Source: Klebsiella aerogenes KCTC 2190 (lineage in GTDB: Bacteria; Pseudomonadota; Gammaproteobacteria; Enterobacterales; Enterobacteriaceae). From it: 64,000 nucleotides of DNA. Made by a program: the position numbers and the translations under genes. The stretch lies in the NCBI RefSeq assembly GCF_000215745.1, contig NC_015663.1:1488001-1552000 (forward strand), given 5' to 3'. Positions 12,128 to 23,154 of this stretch are shown in pieces. The notes under the pieces were generated by a model. The model worked only from the letters and a program-made list of their open reading frames with translations. It was not told the origin of the DNA and did not search any database. Each line of letters begins with the position of its first letter. The stretch's first letter is position 1.

Positions 12128-13623
12128 GGCTGGCGCGCCTGTTTAATTTGCGCGCCGACGTCCTGCAGGCTGGCTTCGATACGCCCCAGCCAGTCGCCGG
12201 GAATAAACAGGCATTTTTGCTGTTCGCTAAAGCGGTTATGTTGCTGGTGCCACTCGTCATCCAGCGCTTCCAGCTGCTGGCTGATCTCGGCTGGCATATT
12301 TTCCTGAGATTCGCTGCCTGGCAGCGACAGGCGTGAGCCTTGCAGGCTGACGTCGCGCACCACCAGGTGCTGGCTGGCATCGACATCCATCGTCAATGGC
12401 TGGGCAAAACCGATGCCGTTGAGCTTGCCGCGGATCTCGCCGCCTTTTTCCAGCCAGTTGACCAGCGCTTCGCGTTCGAAGGCGATATGAATGACTTCGA
12501 GATCGTGCAATTTCAGCGGTTGCTGGAGAAGCAGCGTCAACGTCTCGCCTTCAATTCCGTCCGGCAGTTCATAATGCGGCTTACGGCTGAACATGCCGCC
12601 CACGCGCGTGACTTTAAGCGCGGTTTTATCGCTGTGCTGCTGCTGGATTTGGATGCGGCGTTGGATGATAGCGCCCAGTTTAGTCAGCATCGCCTGCTGG
12701 CCCCAGGCATGGCTGGTCATCAGGGATTCCAACTGCTGAGACATCAGATTCATGCTTTCGATGTTATGCCACAGGCAATCTTTCAACAGGATCAGGTCGA
12801 TAGGGGCGATGGCGTCGCGGCCGCTAAAGAAGGCGCTGGCCTGCAGCAGACGGATGGCTTTTTTCCAGCGGCGATCGGAAACGTAAGGCGCATTAGGCAA
12901 GTCATCTAATTGTTGGCGCAGTTGGAAAACCAGCTCGAAGACATTGTCCGGCAACTTCACGGTACCAATGTCATGCTGCCACTGGGTGAACTCTTCGGTG
13001 CTGATTTGCAGGTTTTCGGGAACCGGATTGCTGTTTTCATCCTGTTGGCTCACCAGCATCGAGCGGAAGTTAGTTTTATCTTGTACTTTATCCAGCCACA
13101 GGCGGATCAGCATGCGGTCATATAAGGCTTCGAGGCTGTTATCCGCTTCGGGAAGTTCGTTCGACGCCGCAACCAGCAGGCGCATCGGGATTTTCTCTTC
13201 ATGGGCGCCGTTGCGGAAGTGGCGTTCGTTGATGGCCGTCAGCAGGGTATTAAGGATAGCCGGGCCGGCTTTCCAGATTTCATCCAGGAAGACGATTTCC
13301 GCCTCTGGCAGATAGCCTGCCGTTAAACGCTCATAGCGCCCTTCATCTTTGAGCGCCTGAATCGACAGCGGGCCGAAAACTTCTTCCGGGGTGGAGAAGC
13401 GGGTCATCAGATATTCGAAAGCGCGCGCTTGCTTGAAAGCGAACTTAAGCCGGCGGGCTATGAGGCTTTTCGCGATGCCGGGTGGACCCAGCAGGAATAC
13501 GCTCTCGCCGCTGAGCGCAGCCAGCAGGCACAGACGTATTGCGTGGCTGCGTTCAAAGAGTCCTTTTTCCAGGGCGGCGCTAAGTCGGGAAATTCTTTCT
13601 GCCAGTAAATGTGATTGAGCCAT
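12124..13623 (-). CDS. ravA: MoxR-family AAA+ ATPase RavA
   Basis: RavA is a hexameric AAA+ ATPase that in E. coli binds the inducible lysine decarboxylase CadA/LdcI and ppGpp. The 499 residues are close to the E. coli 498. Walker A is [15 protein letters not shown] (near residue 40), Walker [14 protein letters not shown] (near residue 110), and sensor 1 lies in [16 protein letters not shown]-terminal arm region (about residues 330-440) follows. It starts at 13621-13623, and viaA overlaps its end. Confidence 0.97.
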   Translation of the reverse strand: MAQSHLLAERISRLSAALEKGLFERSHAIRLCLLAALSGESVFLLGPPGIAKSLIARRLKFAFKQARAFEYLMTRFSTPEEVFGPLSIQALKDEGRYERLTAGYLPEAEIVFLDEIWKAGPAILNTLLTAINERHFRNGAHEEKIPMRLLVAASNELPEADNSLEALYDRMLIRLWLDKVQDKTNFRSMLVSQQDENSNPVPENLQISTEEFTQWQHDIGTVKLPDNVFELVFQLRQQLDDLPNAPYVSDRRWKKAIRLLQASAFFSGRDAIAPIDLILLKDCLWHNIESMNLMSQQLESLMTSHAWGQQAMLTKLGAIIQRRIQIQQQHSDKTALKVTRVGGMFSRKPHYELPDGIEGETLTLLLQQPLKLHDLEVIHIAFEREALVNWLEKGGEIRGKLNGIGFAQPLTMDVDASQHLVVRDVSLQGSRLSLPGSESQENMPAEISQQLEALDDEWHQQHNRFSEQQKCLFIPGDWLGRIEASLQDVGAQIKQARQP

Positions 13624-13840
13624 AATAGAGTTGCGTGCTTTGTCGTGTGTCGTTATTGCGTCGAGTATAGATGTTTGATTAGGGGTGGTAATAGCCTGAA
13701 GAATCGATTTATTTTCTTTGAGCTAAGTTAATATGGTGTCAGTTAGGGGTACGATTCAGCAAATAATCGTGCATACTGTGCGCTTTTTGTGGGCCAAGGG
13801 ACTAGGCACACATTTGTTTTATAAACGAAAAGACTAGTCT
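13624..13840. promoter_or_regulatory. ravA-kup divergent control region with palindrome at the kup start
   Basis: The gap holds the promoters of both genes. A perfect 10-bp palindrome AGACTAGTCT (13831-13840) ends directly at the kup ATG. Its right half could also pair with GACTAG at 13800-13805, which would hide the start region. No strong Shine-Dalgarno sequence is visible for kup. A regulatory role is inference. Confidence 0.45.
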
Positions 13841-15709
13841 ATGAGCACTGATAATAAACAATCGTTGCCGGCAATAACGCTGGCGGCAATCGGCGTGGTT
13901 TACGGCGATATCGGTACCAGTCCACTGTATACTCTTCGCGAATGTCTGTCAGGCCAGTTTGGCTTTGGCGTTGAACGCGATGCGGTGTTTGGCTTTCTGT
14001 CGCTGATTTTCTGGCTGTTGATCTTTACCGTATCAATTAAATACATCACCTTCGTGATGCGGGCGGATAACGCCGGCGAGGGCGGGATCTTAACGCTGAT
14101 GTCGCTGGCGGGGCGTAACACCTCGGCAAAGATGACCTCCGTGTTGGTGATCCTCGGCCTGATTGGCGGTAGCTTCTTCTATGGTGAAGTAGTAATAACC
14201 CCGGCAATATCGGTGATGTCGGCGATAGAGGGGTTGGAAATTATCGCCCCACAGCTGGATACCTGGATTGTCCCCATCTCCATTATTGTGCTGACCCTGC
14301 TATTTGCTATTCAAAAACATGGTACCGGGATGGTCGGCAAGCTGTTCGCGCCAATTATGCTGATCTGGTTCCTGTTGCTGGCGGTGCTTGGCGCGCGCAG
14401 TATCCTCGATAACCCGGAAGTTCTGCAGGCGCTGAACCCTTACTGGGCAGTACATTTCTTCCTGCAGTACAAAACGGTATCCTTTATTGCGCTTGGCGCG
14501 GTGGTGCTGTCGATTACCGGTGTGGAAGCGCTGTATGCCGATATGGGCCACTTCGGCAAACTACCGATTCGCGTGGCGTGGTTCTCGGTGGTGCTGCCAT
14601 CACTGGTGCTTAACTATTTTGGCCAGGGCGCGCTGCTGCTGAAGCACCCGGAAGCCATTAAAAACCCGTTCTTTCTGCTGGCGCCGGAATGGGCGCTGAT
14701 CCCGATGCTGATTATCGCGACCCTGGCGACGGTTATCGCCTCGCAGGCGGTGATTTCCGGGGTCTTCTCGCTGACTCGCCAGGCCGTGCGTCTGGGCTAT
14801 CTGTCACCAATGCGCATTATCCATACTTCGGAAATGGAGTCCGGGCAGATTTACATCCCGTTCATTAACTGGCTGCTGTACGTTTCTGTGGTCATCGTCA
14901 TTGTCAGCTTCGAGCACTCTTCTAATCTGGCGGCGGCGTACGGTATTGCGGTAACGGGCACCATGGTGTTGACCTCCATTCTTTCGGCGACCGTGGCGCG
15001 CAAAAACTGGCACTGGAATAAGCTGTTTGTCGGCCTGATGCTGGTGGCCTTCCTGTGTATCGATATTCCGCTGTTCTCGGCGAACCTCGATAAAATCGTC
15101 TCCGGCGGCTGGTTGCCGTTATCGCTGGGCCTGGTGATGTTTACGGTGATGACCACCTGGAAGAGCGAGCGTTTCCGCCTGCTGCGCCGGATGCACGAGC
15201 ATGGCAACTCGCTGGAAGCGATGATCTCCTCGCTGGAGAAATCGCCGCCGGTGCGCGTACCGGGTACCGCGGTCTATATGTCTCGCGCCCTGAACGTGAT
15301 CCCTTTTGCTCTGCTGCATAACCTGAAACACAACAAGGTGCTGCATGAACGCGTGATTCTGCTGACTCTGCGTACCGAAGATGCCCCGTATGTGCATAAC
15401 GTTCGCCGCGTGCAGATTGAGCAACTGTCGCCGTCGTTCTGGCGCGTCGTGGCAAGCTATGGCTGGCGTGAAACGCCGAACGTCGAAGAGGTGTTCCATC
15501 GCTGCGGCCTGGAAGGGTTGAGCTGTCGAATGATGGAAACGTCGTTCTTTATGTCCCACGAGTCGCTGATTATTGGCAAACGGCCATGGTATCTGCGCCT
15601 GCGTGGCAAGCTGTATCTGCTGCTGCAGCGTAACGCCTTGCGCGCGCCGGATCAGTTTGAAATCCCGCCCAACCGGGTTATTGAGCTCGGTACGCAGGTG
15701 GAAATCTGA
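13841..15709 (+). CDS. kup: Low-affinity potassium uptake protein Kup
   Basis: Kup (TrkD) takes up potassium, probably by proton symport, and matters most at low pH and high osmolarity. The 622 residues match E. coli. About twelve membrane helices fill the first 430 residues, starting with the family signature [40 protein letters not shown] is another hallmark. A soluble C-terminal domain of about 190 residues follows. It is monocistronic, with a terminator right after the stop. Confidence 0.98.
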   Translation: MSTDNKQSLPAITLAAIGVVYGDIGTSPLYTLRECLSGQFGFGVERDAVFGFLSLIFWLLIFTVSIKYITFVMRADNAGEGGILTLMSLAGRNTSAKMTSVLVILGLIGGSFFYGEVVITPAISVMSAIEGLEIIAPQLDTWIVPISIIVLTLLFAIQKHGTGMVGKLFAPIMLIWFLLLAVLGARSILDNPEVLQALNPYWAVHFFLQYKTVSFIALGAVVLSITGVEALYADMGHFGKLPIRVAWFSVVLPSLVLNYFGQGALLLKHPEAIKNPFFLLAPEWALIPMLIIATLATVIASQAVISGVFSLTRQAVRLGYLSPMRIIHTSEMESGQIYIPFINWLLYVSVVIVIVSFEHSSNLAAAYGIAVTGTMVLTSILSATVARKNWHWNKLFVGLMLVAFLCIDIPLFSANLDKIVSGGWLPLSLGLVMFTVMTTWKSERFRLLRRMHEHGNSLEAMISSLEKSPPVRVPGTAVYMSRALNVIPFALLHNLKHNKVLHERVILLTLRTEDAPYVHNVRRVQIEQLSPSFWRVVASYGWRETPNVEEVFHRCGLEGLSCRMMETSFFMSHESLIIGKRPWYLRLRGKLYLLLQRNALRAPDQFEIPPNRVIELGTQVEI

Positions 15710-15714
15710 TGTCA

Positions 15715-15746
15715 AAAAGCCCTTCAATAACGAAGGGCTTTTTTGT
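15715..15746 (+). terminator. Intrinsic terminator after kup
   Basis: An inverted repeat AAGCCCTTC-AATAAC-GAAGGGCTT is followed by a run of T, just downstream of the kup stop. It is a typical rho-independent terminator. Confidence 0.9.
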
Positions 15747-15782
15747 CTCTCACATCTTGATGTAACTTCTTGTCCCCGCGTT

Positions 15783-15875
15783 GCGAAACGTTTCGATGGC
15801 GATCACATTTCTCTCTTCTGCCGGTGGTTTTCTGTTCGCTGATTGACAATACTTAGGGCAGCGAAACGTTTCGCT
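15783..15875 (+). promoter_or_regulatory. rbs operon control region with two RbsR-type operators
   Basis: Two LacI-family palindromes share the core GCGAAACGTTTCG. The left one (15783-15796) is imperfect at its right end. The right one, AGCGAAACGTTTCGCT (15860-15875), is a perfect 16-bp palindrome. Their centres are 78 bp apart. A CRP-like half site GATCACATTT (15801-15810) lies just right of the first operator, and the likely promoter lies between it and the second. This fits ribose induction through RbsR plus catabolite control; binding itself is inferred. Confidence 0.85.
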
Positions 15876-15895
15876 AGTGGAGCAAAAGAGACAAA

Positions 15896-16315
15896 ATGAA
15901 AAAAGGCACCGTACTTAACGCTGATATTTCTTCCGTTATCTCCCGCCTCGGTCATACCGATACGCTGGTTGTTTGCGACGCCGGATTGCCGGTTCCCCGC
16001 AGCAGCGCGCGCATTGATATGGCGCTTACTCAGGGCGTACCTTCTTTTATGCAGGTACTGGAAGTCGTAACGGCGGAAATGCAGGTTGAGGCGGCGGTCA
16101 TCGCGGAAGAGATTAAAACCCATAATCCGCAACTCCACGCGACGTTGCTCAATCATCTTGAGCAGCTGCAGCAGCACCAGGGAAATACGATTGAAATTCG
16201 TTACACCAGTCATGAGCAGTTCAAAAAACAAACCGCAGATAGTCAGGCGGTAATTCGCAGCGGGGAGTGTTCCCCGTATGCGAATATTATTCTCTGTGCC
16301 GGCGTCACTTTCTGA
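15896..16315 (+). CDS. rbsD: D-ribose pyranase
   Basis: RbsD converts beta-ribopyranose to ribofuranose, the form used by ribokinase. The 139 residues match E. coli. The N-terminus [20 protein letters not shown] carries the catalytic histidine (residue 20), followed by [14 protein letters not shown]. The C-terminal segment [19 protein letters not shown] is the conserved active-site strand. First gene of the ribose operon; rbsA starts 10 nt after its stop. Confidence 0.98.
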   Translation: MKKGTVLNADISSVISRLGHTDTLVVCDAGLPVPRSSARIDMALTQGVPSFMQVLEVVTAEMQVEAAVIAEEIKTHNPQLHATLLNHLEQLQQHQGNTIEIRYTSHEQFKKQTADSQAVIRSGECSPYANIILCAGVTF

Positions 16316-16325
16316 GGTCGCCGTC

Positions 16326-17831
16326 ATGGAAGCTTTATTACAGCTGAAAGGGATCGATAAAGCGTTCCCTGGCGTCAAAGCGCTCTCCGGCGCGGCGCTG
16401 AATGTCTATGCCGGCCGGGTGATGGCGCTGGTAGGGGAAAATGGCGCCGGTAAATCTACAATGATGAAGGTACTGACCGGTATCTATACCCGTGATGCCG
16501 GTTCTTTGCTGTGGTTAGGTAAAGAAACGACCTTTAACGGCCCAAAATCCTCACAGGAAGCCGGTATCGGCATTATTCACCAGGAACTCAACCTGATCCC
16601 GCAATTAACGATTGCCGAGAACATCTTCCTCGGCCGCGAGTTCGTGAACCGCTTTGGCAAAATCGACTGGAAAAAGATGTATGCCGAAGCGGACAAGCTG
16701 CTGGCGAAGCTGAATTTACGCTTTAACAGCCAGAAGCTGGTGGGCGATCTGTCGATTGGCGATCAGCAAATGGTGGAAATCGCTAAAGTGCTGAGCTTCG
16801 AATCGAAGGTCATCATTATGGATGAGCCTACAGATGCCCTGACCGATACCGAGACCGAATCGCTGTTCCGCGTCATCCGCGAATTGAAGTCGCAGGGGCG
16901 CGGTATCGTCTATATCTCCCACCGCATGAAAGAGATCTTCGAAATCTGCGATGACGTCACCGTATTTCGCGACGGGCAATTTATTGCCGAGCGCGAAGTG
17001 GCTTCGCTGGATGAGGATCGACTGATCGAGATGATGGTTGGCCGTAAGCTGGAAGATCAATATCCGCATCTCGATAAGGCGCCGGGCGCGGTACGTCTGA
17101 AGGTCGATAATCTCTGCGGCTCCGGTGTGGAAAACGTGACGTTTACCCTGCGTCAGGGCGAAATCCTCGGCGTCGCCGGGCTGATGGGCGCCGGGCGTAC
17201 TGAACTGATGAAAGTGCTGTACGGCGCGCTGCCGCGTAGCAGCGGTTCCGTGACGCTGGATGGCCATGAAGTCGTCACCCGTTCGCCGCAGGATGGCCTG
17301 GCGAACGGCATTGTCTATATCTCCGAAGACCGTAAGCGTGATGGCCTGGTGCTCGGAATGTCGGTCAAAGAAAACATGTCATTGACCGCGCTACGCTACT
17401 TCAGCCGGGCGGGCGGCAGCCTTAAGCATAAAGATGAACAGCAGGCGGTCAGTGATTTCATTCGGCTGTTTAATGTGAAGACGCCTTCAATGGAGCAGGC
17501 AATCGGCCTGCTTTCCGGCGGTAACCAGCAAAAAGTCGCTATCGCTCGCGGGCTGATGACCCGGCCGAAAGTGCTGATCCTCGATGAACCGACCCGTGGC
17601 GTCGACGTTGGGGCGAAGAAAGAAATCTACCAACTGATTAACCAGTTTAAAGCCGATGGCCTGAGCATCATTCTCGTCTCTTCGGAGATGCCGGAAGTGC
17701 TGGGCATGAGCGATCGCATCATTGTGATGCATGAAGGGCATCTCGGCGGTGAATTCACACGCGAGCAGGCCACCCAGGAAGTATTGATGGCTGCCGCTGT
17801 GGGCAAGCTTAACCGTGTGAATCAGGAGTAA
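16326..17831 (+). CDS. rbsA: Ribose ABC transporter ATP-binding protein
   Basis: RbsA powers ribose import through RbsBC. The open frame extends back to 16278, but the ATG at 16326 ([20 protein letters not shown]) with a GAGGT ribosome site gives 501 residues, as in E. coli. It has two ABC domains: Walker [12 protein letters not shown] in the first, [17 protein letters not shown] and Walker [13 protein letters not shown] next, and a second, degenerate Walker A ([11 protein letters not shown]). The second domain has signature [15 protein letters not shown] and Walker [14 protein letters not shown]. The different P-loops are normal for sugar-type ABC proteins. Confidence 0.97.
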   Translation: MEALLQLKGIDKAFPGVKALSGAALNVYAGRVMALVGENGAGKSTMMKVLTGIYTRDAGSLLWLGKETTFNGPKSSQEAGIGIIHQELNLIPQLTIAENIFLGREFVNRFGKIDWKKMYAEADKLLAKLNLRFNSQKLVGDLSIGDQQMVEIAKVLSFESKVIIMDEPTDALTDTETESLFRVIRELKSQGRGIVYISHRMKEIFEICDDVTVFRDGQFIAEREVASLDEDRLIEMMVGRKLEDQYPHLDKAPGAVRLKVDNLCGSGVENVTFTLRQGEILGVAGLMGAGRTELMKVLYGALPRSSGSVTLDGHEVVTRSPQDGLANGIVYISEDRKRDGLVLGMSVKENMSLTALRYFSRAGGSLKHKDEQQAVSDFIRLFNVKTPSMEQAIGLLSGGNQQKVAIARGLMTRPKVLILDEPTRGVDVGAKKEIYQLINQFKADGLSIILVSSEMPEVLGMSDRIIVMHEGHLGGEFTREQATQEVLMAAAVGKLNRVNQE

Positions 17832-17836
17832 AAAAG

Positions 17837-18802
17837 ATGACTACCCAGGCTGTTACTGGTCGCCGCTATTTCACTAAAGCGTGGCTGATGGAGCAAAAAT
17901 CGCTGATCGCCCTGCTGGTGCTGATCGCGATCGTTTCGACCATGAGCCCCAACTTTTTTACCGTCAATAACCTGTTCAATATTCTGCAGCAGACTTCCGT
18001 TAACGCCATCATGGCGGTCGGGATGACGCTGGTCATTCTGACATCGGGGATCGATCTGTCCGTCGGTTCTCTGTTGGCGTTGACCGGCGCCGTCGCGGCG
18101 TCTATCGTCGGTATCGAAGTGAATGCGCTGGTGGCCGTTGCCGCCGCTCTGGCGCTCGGTGCGGCTATTGGCGCGGTGACCGGGGTGATTGTCGCGAAAG
18201 GGCGTGTGCAGGCGTTTATCGCCACTTTGGTAATGATGCTGCTGCTGCGCGGCGTGACGATGGTTTACACCAACGGCAGCCCGATCAACACCGGCTTTAG
18301 CGATAACGCCGATCTGTTCGGCTGGTTCGGTATCGGACGCCCGCTGGGGATCCCTACGCCGGTATGGATTATGGCGATTGTCTTCCTGGCGGCCTGGTAC
18401 ATGCTGCACCATACTCGCCTGGGTCGTTATATTTATGCCCTGGGCGGTAATGAAGCGGCGACGCGGCTTTCCGGCATCAGCGTAAATAGAGTGAAAATCA
18501 TCGTCTATGCGTTATGCGGAATGTTGGCTTCACTGGCCGGGATCATCGAAGTGGCGCGTCTTTCCTCTGCGCAGCCGACGGCGGGGACGGGCTATGAATT
18601 AGACGCGATCGCAGCGGTCGTACTTGGCGGCACTAGCCTGGCCGGTGGTAAAGGTCGTATCGTCGGCACGCTGATTGGCGCGCTGATCCTTGGCTTCCTG
18701 AATAATGGTCTGAACCTTTTAGGCGTTTCTTCCTATTACCAGATGATCGTCAAAGCGGTGGTGATTTTGCTGGCGGTACTGGTAGATAACAAAAAGCAGT
18801 AA
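17837..18802 (+). CDS. rbsC: Ribose ABC transporter permease
   Basis: RbsC is the membrane channel subunit of the ribose importer. The 321 residues equal E. coli RbsC. Eight to ten hydrophobic segments are visible. The family block GIDLSVGSLLALTGAVAASI (around residue 75) and the EAA-like region NEAATRLSGISVNRVK (around residue 212) contact the ABC subunit. It starts 5 nt after rbsA and is followed 27 nt later by rbsB. Confidence 0.98.
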   Translation: MTTQAVTGRRYFTKAWLMEQKSLIALLVLIAIVSTMSPNFFTVNNLFNILQQTSVNAIMAVGMTLVILTSGIDLSVGSLLALTGAVAASIVGIEVNALVAVAAALALGAAIGAVTGVIVAKGRVQAFIATLVMMLLLRGVTMVYTNGSPINTGFSDNADLFGWFGIGRPLGIPTPVWIMAIVFLAAWYMLHHTRLGRYIYALGGNEAATRLSGISVNRVKIIVYALCGMLASLAGIIEVARLSSAQPTAGTGYELDAIAAVVLGGTSLAGGKGRIVGTLIGALILGFLNNGLNLLGVSSYYQMIVKAVVILLAVLVDNKKQ

Positions 18803-18829
18803 CTGAGAACTCTACAGGACATCTTAACT

Positions 18830-19720
18830 ATGAATATGAAAAAACTGGCGACCCTGGTCTCTGCTGTTGCTCTAAGCGCGACCGTTAGCGCAAACGCGAT
18901 GGCGAAAGATACCATCGCACTGGTTATCTCTACCCTGAATAACCCGTTCTTCGTTTCTCTGAAAGACGGCGCGCAGAAAGAAGCCGATAAGCTGGGTTAC
19001 AACCTGGTGGTGCTGGATTCTCAGAATAACCCGGCAAAAGAGCTGGCGAACGTACAGGACTTAACGGTGCGTGGCGCTAAGCTGCTGCTGATTAACCCAA
19101 CCGACTCCGATGCTGTCGGCAATGCGGTGAAGATGGCGAACCAGGCTAAAATCCCGGTCATTACCCTTGACCGCCAGGCTTCTAAAGGTGATGTGGTGAG
19201 CCATATTGCTTCCGATAACGTGCTGGGCGGTAAAATGGCCGGCGACTATATCGCGAAGAAAGTCGGCGAAAGCGCGAAAGTGATTGAGCTGCAAGGTATT
19301 GCTGGTACCTCTGCGGCGCGCGAGCGTGGCGAAGGTTTCAAACAGGCCGTGGCGGCGCATAAGTTCAACGTACTGGCCAGCCAGCCCGCTGACTTCGACC
19401 GTACTAAAGGTCTGAACGTGATGCAGAACCTGCTGACGGCGCATCCGGACGTGCAGGCGGTGTTTGCGCAGAACGACGAAATGGCGCTGGGCGCGCTGCG
19501 TGCGCTGCAGACTGCAGGAAAATCTGATGTGATGGTGGTTGGATTTGACGGTACTCCGGATGGCGAAAAAGCAGTAAATAGTGGCAAACTGGCAGCGACT
19601 ATCGCCCAGTTGCCGGAGCAGATCGGCGTTAAAGGCGTCGAAACCGCTGATAAAGTGCTGAAGGGCGAAAAAGTGGATGCCAGCTATCCGGTTGAGCTGA
19701 AACTGGTCATTAAGCAGTAA
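18830..19720 (+). CDS. rbsB: Periplasmic ribose-binding protein
   Basis: RbsB captures ribose in the periplasm for RbsAC and for the chemoreceptor Trg. The 296-residue precursor has a Sec signal peptide cleaved after SANAMA (residue 25). The mature protein starts [20 protein letters not shown]. Sugar-contact segments [23 protein letters not shown] and [13 protein letters not shown] agree with E. coli, where length and sequence are nearly identical. Confidence 0.99.
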   Translation: MNMKKLATLVSAVALSATVSANAMAKDTIALVISTLNNPFFVSLKDGAQKEADKLGYNLVVLDSQNNPAKELANVQDLTVRGAKLLLINPTDSDAVGNAVKMANQAKIPVITLDRQASKGDVVSHIASDNVLGGKMAGDYIAKKVGESAKVIELQGIAGTSAARERGEGFKQAVAAHKFNVLASQPADFDRTKGLNVMQNLLTAHPDVQAVFAQNDEMALGALRALQTAGKSDVMVVGFDGTPDGEKAVNSGKLAATIAQLPEQIGVKGVETADKVLKGEKVDASYPVELKLVIKQ

Positions 19721-19805
19721 AATGCGATTCGGGCCGGCAACGGCCCGAGGGACAACATAAAAAGAAAAGCAGGGCATGCGCCACCGGAGTCCGGTGGCGC
19801 GCTTT
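19721..19805 (+). ncRNA. rbsB 3' region with two hairpins (RbsZ-like candidate)
   Basis: The rbsB-rbsK gap holds two strong stems: CGGGCCG-GCAA-CGGCCCG (19730-19747) and GCGCCACCGG-AGT-CCGGTGGCGC (19778-19800), the second followed by GCTTTCCC. In E. coli the 3' end of rbsB gives the sRNA RbsZ, which acts on RybB. Position and structure suggest an equivalent here, but the T-run is weak and the sRNA's own 5' end would lie inside rbsB. The stems could instead only stabilise rbsDACB mRNA against 3' decay. Confidence 0.45.
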
Positions 19806-19818
19806 CCCGGGAATAAAG

Positions 19819-20751
19819 ATGATGAAAACCGCAGGCAAACTTGTCGTCCTTGGCAGCATCAATGCCGATCACATTCTTAACCTTGAATCCTTCCCTACTC
19901 CAGGTGAGACCGTCACCGGAAACCACTATCAGGTCGCGTTCGGCGGTAAAGGCGCTAACCAGGCGGTGGCTGCCGGGCGTAGCGGCGCGGATATTGCCTT
20001 CATCGCCTGTACCGGCGATGACGACATTGGCGAACGCGTCCGCCGCCAGCTCGCGAGCGATAACATCGACGTGGCGCCGGTGCGTACCGTTGCTGGCGAA
20101 TCTACTGGCGTCGCGTTAATTTTCGTTAACGCGGAAGGTGAGAATGTCATCGGTATTCATGCCGGCGCTAATGCAGCGCTATCGGTTTCTCAGGTAGAGG
20201 CGGAGAAAGAACGTATCGCCAACGCGCAGGCATTGTTAATGCAGCTGGAGTCGCCGCTGGAGAGCGTGATGGCTGCCGCGAAAATCGCTCATCAGCATCA
20301 GACGACGGTGGTACTCAATCCCGCACCGGCGCGTGAACTTTCGGATGAGCTATTGGCGCTGGTGGATGTTATTACGCCGAATGAAACCGAAGCGGAAAAG
20401 CTGACCGGTATTCGCGTTGAGAGCGACGACGATGCCGCGAAAGCCGCCAGTGCGCTTCATGCGAAGGGAATTGGTACGGTGATGATTACTCTCGGCAGCC
20501 GCGGCGTTTGGTTAAGCTGCGAGGGCGAAAGCCGCCGGGTTCCAGGATTTAAAGTTCAGGCCATCGATACGATTGCCGCTGGCGACACTTTTAATGGCGC
20601 ATTTGTCACCGCGCTGCTGGAAGGCCGTGAAGTGTCAGACGCCATCCGTTTTGCCCATGCCGCCGCCGCGATTGCCGTCACCCGTAAGGGGGCGCAACCG
20701 TCTGTGCCGTGGCGCAAAGAGATCGACGAATTCTTGCGTCAACAGGGGTAA
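19819..20751 (+). CDS. rbsK: Ribokinase
   Basis: RbsK phosphorylates ribose to ribose-5-phosphate with ATP. It is a PfkB-family kinase of 310 codons from 19819. Two ATGs stand in tandem (19819 and 19822); the second gives 309 residues, the E. coli length. PfkB signature 1 is GGKGANQAVAAGRSGA (about residues 40-56). Signature 2 is DTIAAGDTFNGAF, with the catalytic aspartate in AAGDTF. N-terminal GSINADHILNLESFPTPGET contacts the sugar. A ribosome site GGGAATAAAG precedes the start. Confidence 0.98.
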   Translation: MMKTAGKLVVLGSINADHILNLESFPTPGETVTGNHYQVAFGGKGANQAVAAGRSGADIAFIACTGDDDIGERVRRQLASDNIDVAPVRTVAGESTGVALIFVNAEGENVIGIHAGANAALSVSQVEAEKERIANAQALLMQLESPLESVMAAAKIAHQHQTTVVLNPAPARELSDELLALVDVITPNETEAEKLTGIRVESDDDAAKAASALHAKGIGTVMITLGSRGVWLSCEGESRRVPGFKVQAIDTIAAGDTFNGAFVTALLEGREVSDAIRFAHAAAAIAVTRKGAQPSVPWRKEIDEFLRQQG

Positions 20752-20754
20752 TGC

Positions 20755-21747
20755 TTGGCTACCATGAAGGATGTGGCCCGCGTCGCGGGCGTTTCCACCT
20801 CGACCGTTTCTCACGTCATTAATAAAGACCGCTTTGTCAGCGAGGCGATTACCGCCAAAGTTGATGCGGCGATCAAAAGTCTTAACTACGCGCCTTCGGC
20901 GCTGGCGCGCAGCCTCAAGTTAAATCAGACGCGAACCATCGGCATGCTGATCACCGCCAGTACTAACCCGTTCTATTCGGAGCTGGTGCGCGGCGTGGAA
21001 CGCAGCTGTTTCGAGCGCGGCTACAGCCTGGTGCTATGTAATACCGAAGGCGATGAGCAGCGGATGAACCGCAATCTGGAAACGCTGATGCAAAAACGCG
21101 TCGATGGTCTGCTGCTGCTGTGCACCGAAACGCATCAACCTTCCCAGGAGATCATGCAGCGTTATCCGTCGGTGCCGACGGTGATGATGGATTGGGCGCC
21201 GTTCGACGGCGACAGCGATCTGATTCAGGATAATTCGTTGCTTGGTGGCGATATGGCGACCCAGTATCTGATCGATCGCGGTCATACCCGTATTGCCTGC
21301 ATTGCCGGGCCGCTGGATAAAACGCCGTCGCGACTGCGGCTGGAGGGCTATCATGCGGCGATGGCGCGCGCCGGGCTGGATGTCGCCGAAGGTTATGTCA
21401 TTACCAGCGATTTTGAATTTGGCGGCGGTTTTACTGCGATGCAGCAACTGCTGGCGTTAACGCCACGGCCGCAGGCGGTCTTTGTCGGTAATGATGCGAT
21501 GGCGGTCGGCGCGTATCAGGCGCTGTATCAGTCCGGGTTGCATATTCCGCAGGATATGGCGCTGGTGGGGTATGACGATATTGAACTGGCGCGCTATATG
21601 ACCCCGCCGCTCACCACCATTCATCAACCTAAAGATGAACTGGGAGAGCTCGCTATCGATGTGCTGATTCACCGCATGGCGGATCCCGGGCAAAAACAGC
21701 AGCGCGTGCAGCTCACTCCAGAGCTGGTGATTCGCGGTTCAGCTTAG
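20755..21747 (+). CDS. rbsR: Ribose operon repressor RbsR
   Basis: RbsR is a LacI-family repressor that leaves its operator when ribose is bound. The 330 residues match E. coli. The start codon is TTG (20755), three bases after the rbsK stop, reading L/M-A-T-M-K-D-V; the internal ATG at 20764 is a possible alternative. The HTH is [20 protein letters not shown], with the hinge-helix region [12 protein letters not shown]. The rest is a periplasmic-binding-protein-like effector domain. It overlaps hsrA tail to tail by 4 bp. Likely targets are the two operators at 15783-15875. Confidence 0.97.
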   Translation: MATMKDVARVAGVSTSTVSHVINKDRFVSEAITAKVDAAIKSLNYAPSALARSLKLNQTRTIGMLITASTNPFYSELVRGVERSCFERGYSLVLCNTEGDEQRMNRNLETLMQKRVDGLLLLCTETHQPSQEIMQRYPSVPTVMMDWAPFDGDSDLIQDNSLLGGDMATQYLIDRGHTRIACIAGPLDKTPSRLRLEGYHAAMARAGLDVAEGYVITSDFEFGGGFTAMQQLLALTPRPQAVFVGNDAMAVGAYQALYQSGLHIPQDMALVGYDDIELARYMTPPLTTIHQPKDELGELAIDVLIHRMADPGQKQQRVQLTPELVIRGSA

Positions 21748-23141
21748 TGCTTGTGCCGCTCCGTTATCAGGTTGCGGCCATCTTTGGCTCTGAGCAGCAT
21801 AAACATCAACGCTGACACCACGGTGATCGCACCCATCGTGATAAAGGTATAGTGGAATTGTTCGATGGTACTGGCGTTATCAAACCCTTCATAAAAACGC
21901 AGAACCGCCGCGCTAATGGCTACGCCAAGGCTAATCGACAGCTGCTGGGTTACCGCGAGCAGGCTGTTGCCGCTACTGGCATTGTCATCGGTTAAATCAG
22001 CAAGCGTAATGGTGTTCATCGAGGTGAACTGCGTGGACATCGCCATCCCCAGTACAAATAGCGGCAGTAGTAGCAGCCACAGCGGCATTCCCGGCGACTG
22101 CAGCGCAAACTGCGCGATCATCAAACCAATAAAGATGGTGACTCCCACCAACGTTTTGCGATAACCAAACCAGCGCAGGATCTGCGTGACGGTCGACTTG
22201 GCGATTATCGAGCCGATGGCCGTCGGCGCAATCATGCAGCCGGCGATAATGGCCGGGTAGCCGAAACCGACTTGTAGCATCAGCGGCATCAGGAACGGCA
22301 CGCAGCCGGTACCTAACCGTGTCGCCAGGTTACCGGCGATCCCGACAGAGAAGGTATGGGTCTTAAATAGAGAGAGCGAAATCAGCGGAGTGGGATGGCG
22401 ACGAGCATGCCGAATATAGGCCAGCATGAGCACGACGCTCAGGGCGATGACGGCCAGCGCTATCCAGCTGGCGACGATTTTCTCGCCAAAGAGCTCAATA
22501 CCGCTGGAGAACAGCACCAGGCTTAAACCAAAAAGCACAAAACCGCTGGTGTCGAAACGACGGCGGGGCGTGGTGAAGTCCGGCATATATTTGCGGGCGT
22601 AGAGAATGCCGATGATGCCAATCGGGATGTTAATCAAGAAAATCCAGTGCCAACTGGCCCAGGTGACTAACACGCCGCCGAGTACAGGGCCGAGGATGGG
22701 GCCGACCAGTCCGGGCATGGTAACGAAGTTGAGTACCGGCAGCAGTTCGCTACGCGGATAGGCGCGTAACAGCGCCAGGCGCGCAACCGGCATCATCATT
22801 GCGCCGCCGATCCCCTGGATGACGCGGAAGACAACCAATTCGGGAAGCGAAGTGGAAAGCGCGCAGGCGAGGGAGCCCAGGGTAAACAGGCTAACGGCAA
22901 CGATAAAGACCTTGCGGGTGCCAAAGCGATCGGCCAACCAGCCGCTCACCGGAATCAGCATCGCTACCGTCAGGGTGTAGCTGATAATGGCGGATTGCAT
23001 CGCCAGCGGGGAGTGACCGAGGCTATGCGCAATCGCGGGAAGCGCGGTATTAAGAATAGTGGCGTCCAGCGCCTGCATAAAGAAAGCCATGGCCGCAATC
23101 CATGGCAGTCCGGCCATACTCAGCCCTTTCTTCCCGGTCAT
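21744..23141 (-). CDS. hsrA: MFS drug/proton antiporter family transporter HsrA
   Basis: Fourteen-helix-type (DHA2) major facilitator transporter; in E. coli raising its level alters the stationary-phase proteome, and its substrate is unknown. The 465 residues are about ten fewer than E. coli, with a shorter C-terminal tail. Motifs: [13 protein letters not shown] (motif A, after helix 2) and [17 protein letters not shown] (motif C of antiporters). Start at 23139-23141 with AGAAGGAAATGG upstream. It is 13 nt downstream of yieP, so the two probably form an operon. Confidence 0.95.
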   Translation of the reverse strand: MTGKKGLSMAGLPWIAAMAFFMQALDATILNTALPAIAHSLGHSPLAMQSAIISYTLTVAMLIPVSGWLADRFGTRKVFIVAVSLFTLGSLACALSTSLPELVVFRVIQGIGGAMMMPVARLALLRAYPRSELLPVLNFVTMPGLVGPILGPVLGGVLVTWASWHWIFLINIPIGIIGILYARKYMPDFTTPRRRFDTSGFVLFGLSLVLFSSGIELFGEKIVASWIALAVIALSVVLMLAYIRHARRHPTPLISLSLFKTHTFSVGIAGNLATRLGTGCVPFLMPLMLQVGFGYPAIIAGCMIAPTAIGSIIAKSTVTQILRWFGYRKTLVGVTIFIGLMIAQFALQSPGMPLWLLLLPLFVLGMAMSTQFTSMNTITLADLTDDNASSGNSLLAVTQQLSISLGVAISAAVLRFYEGFDNASTIEQFHYTFITMGAITVVSALMFMLLRAKDGRNLITERHKH

Positions 23142-23154
23142 GCCATTTCCTTCT

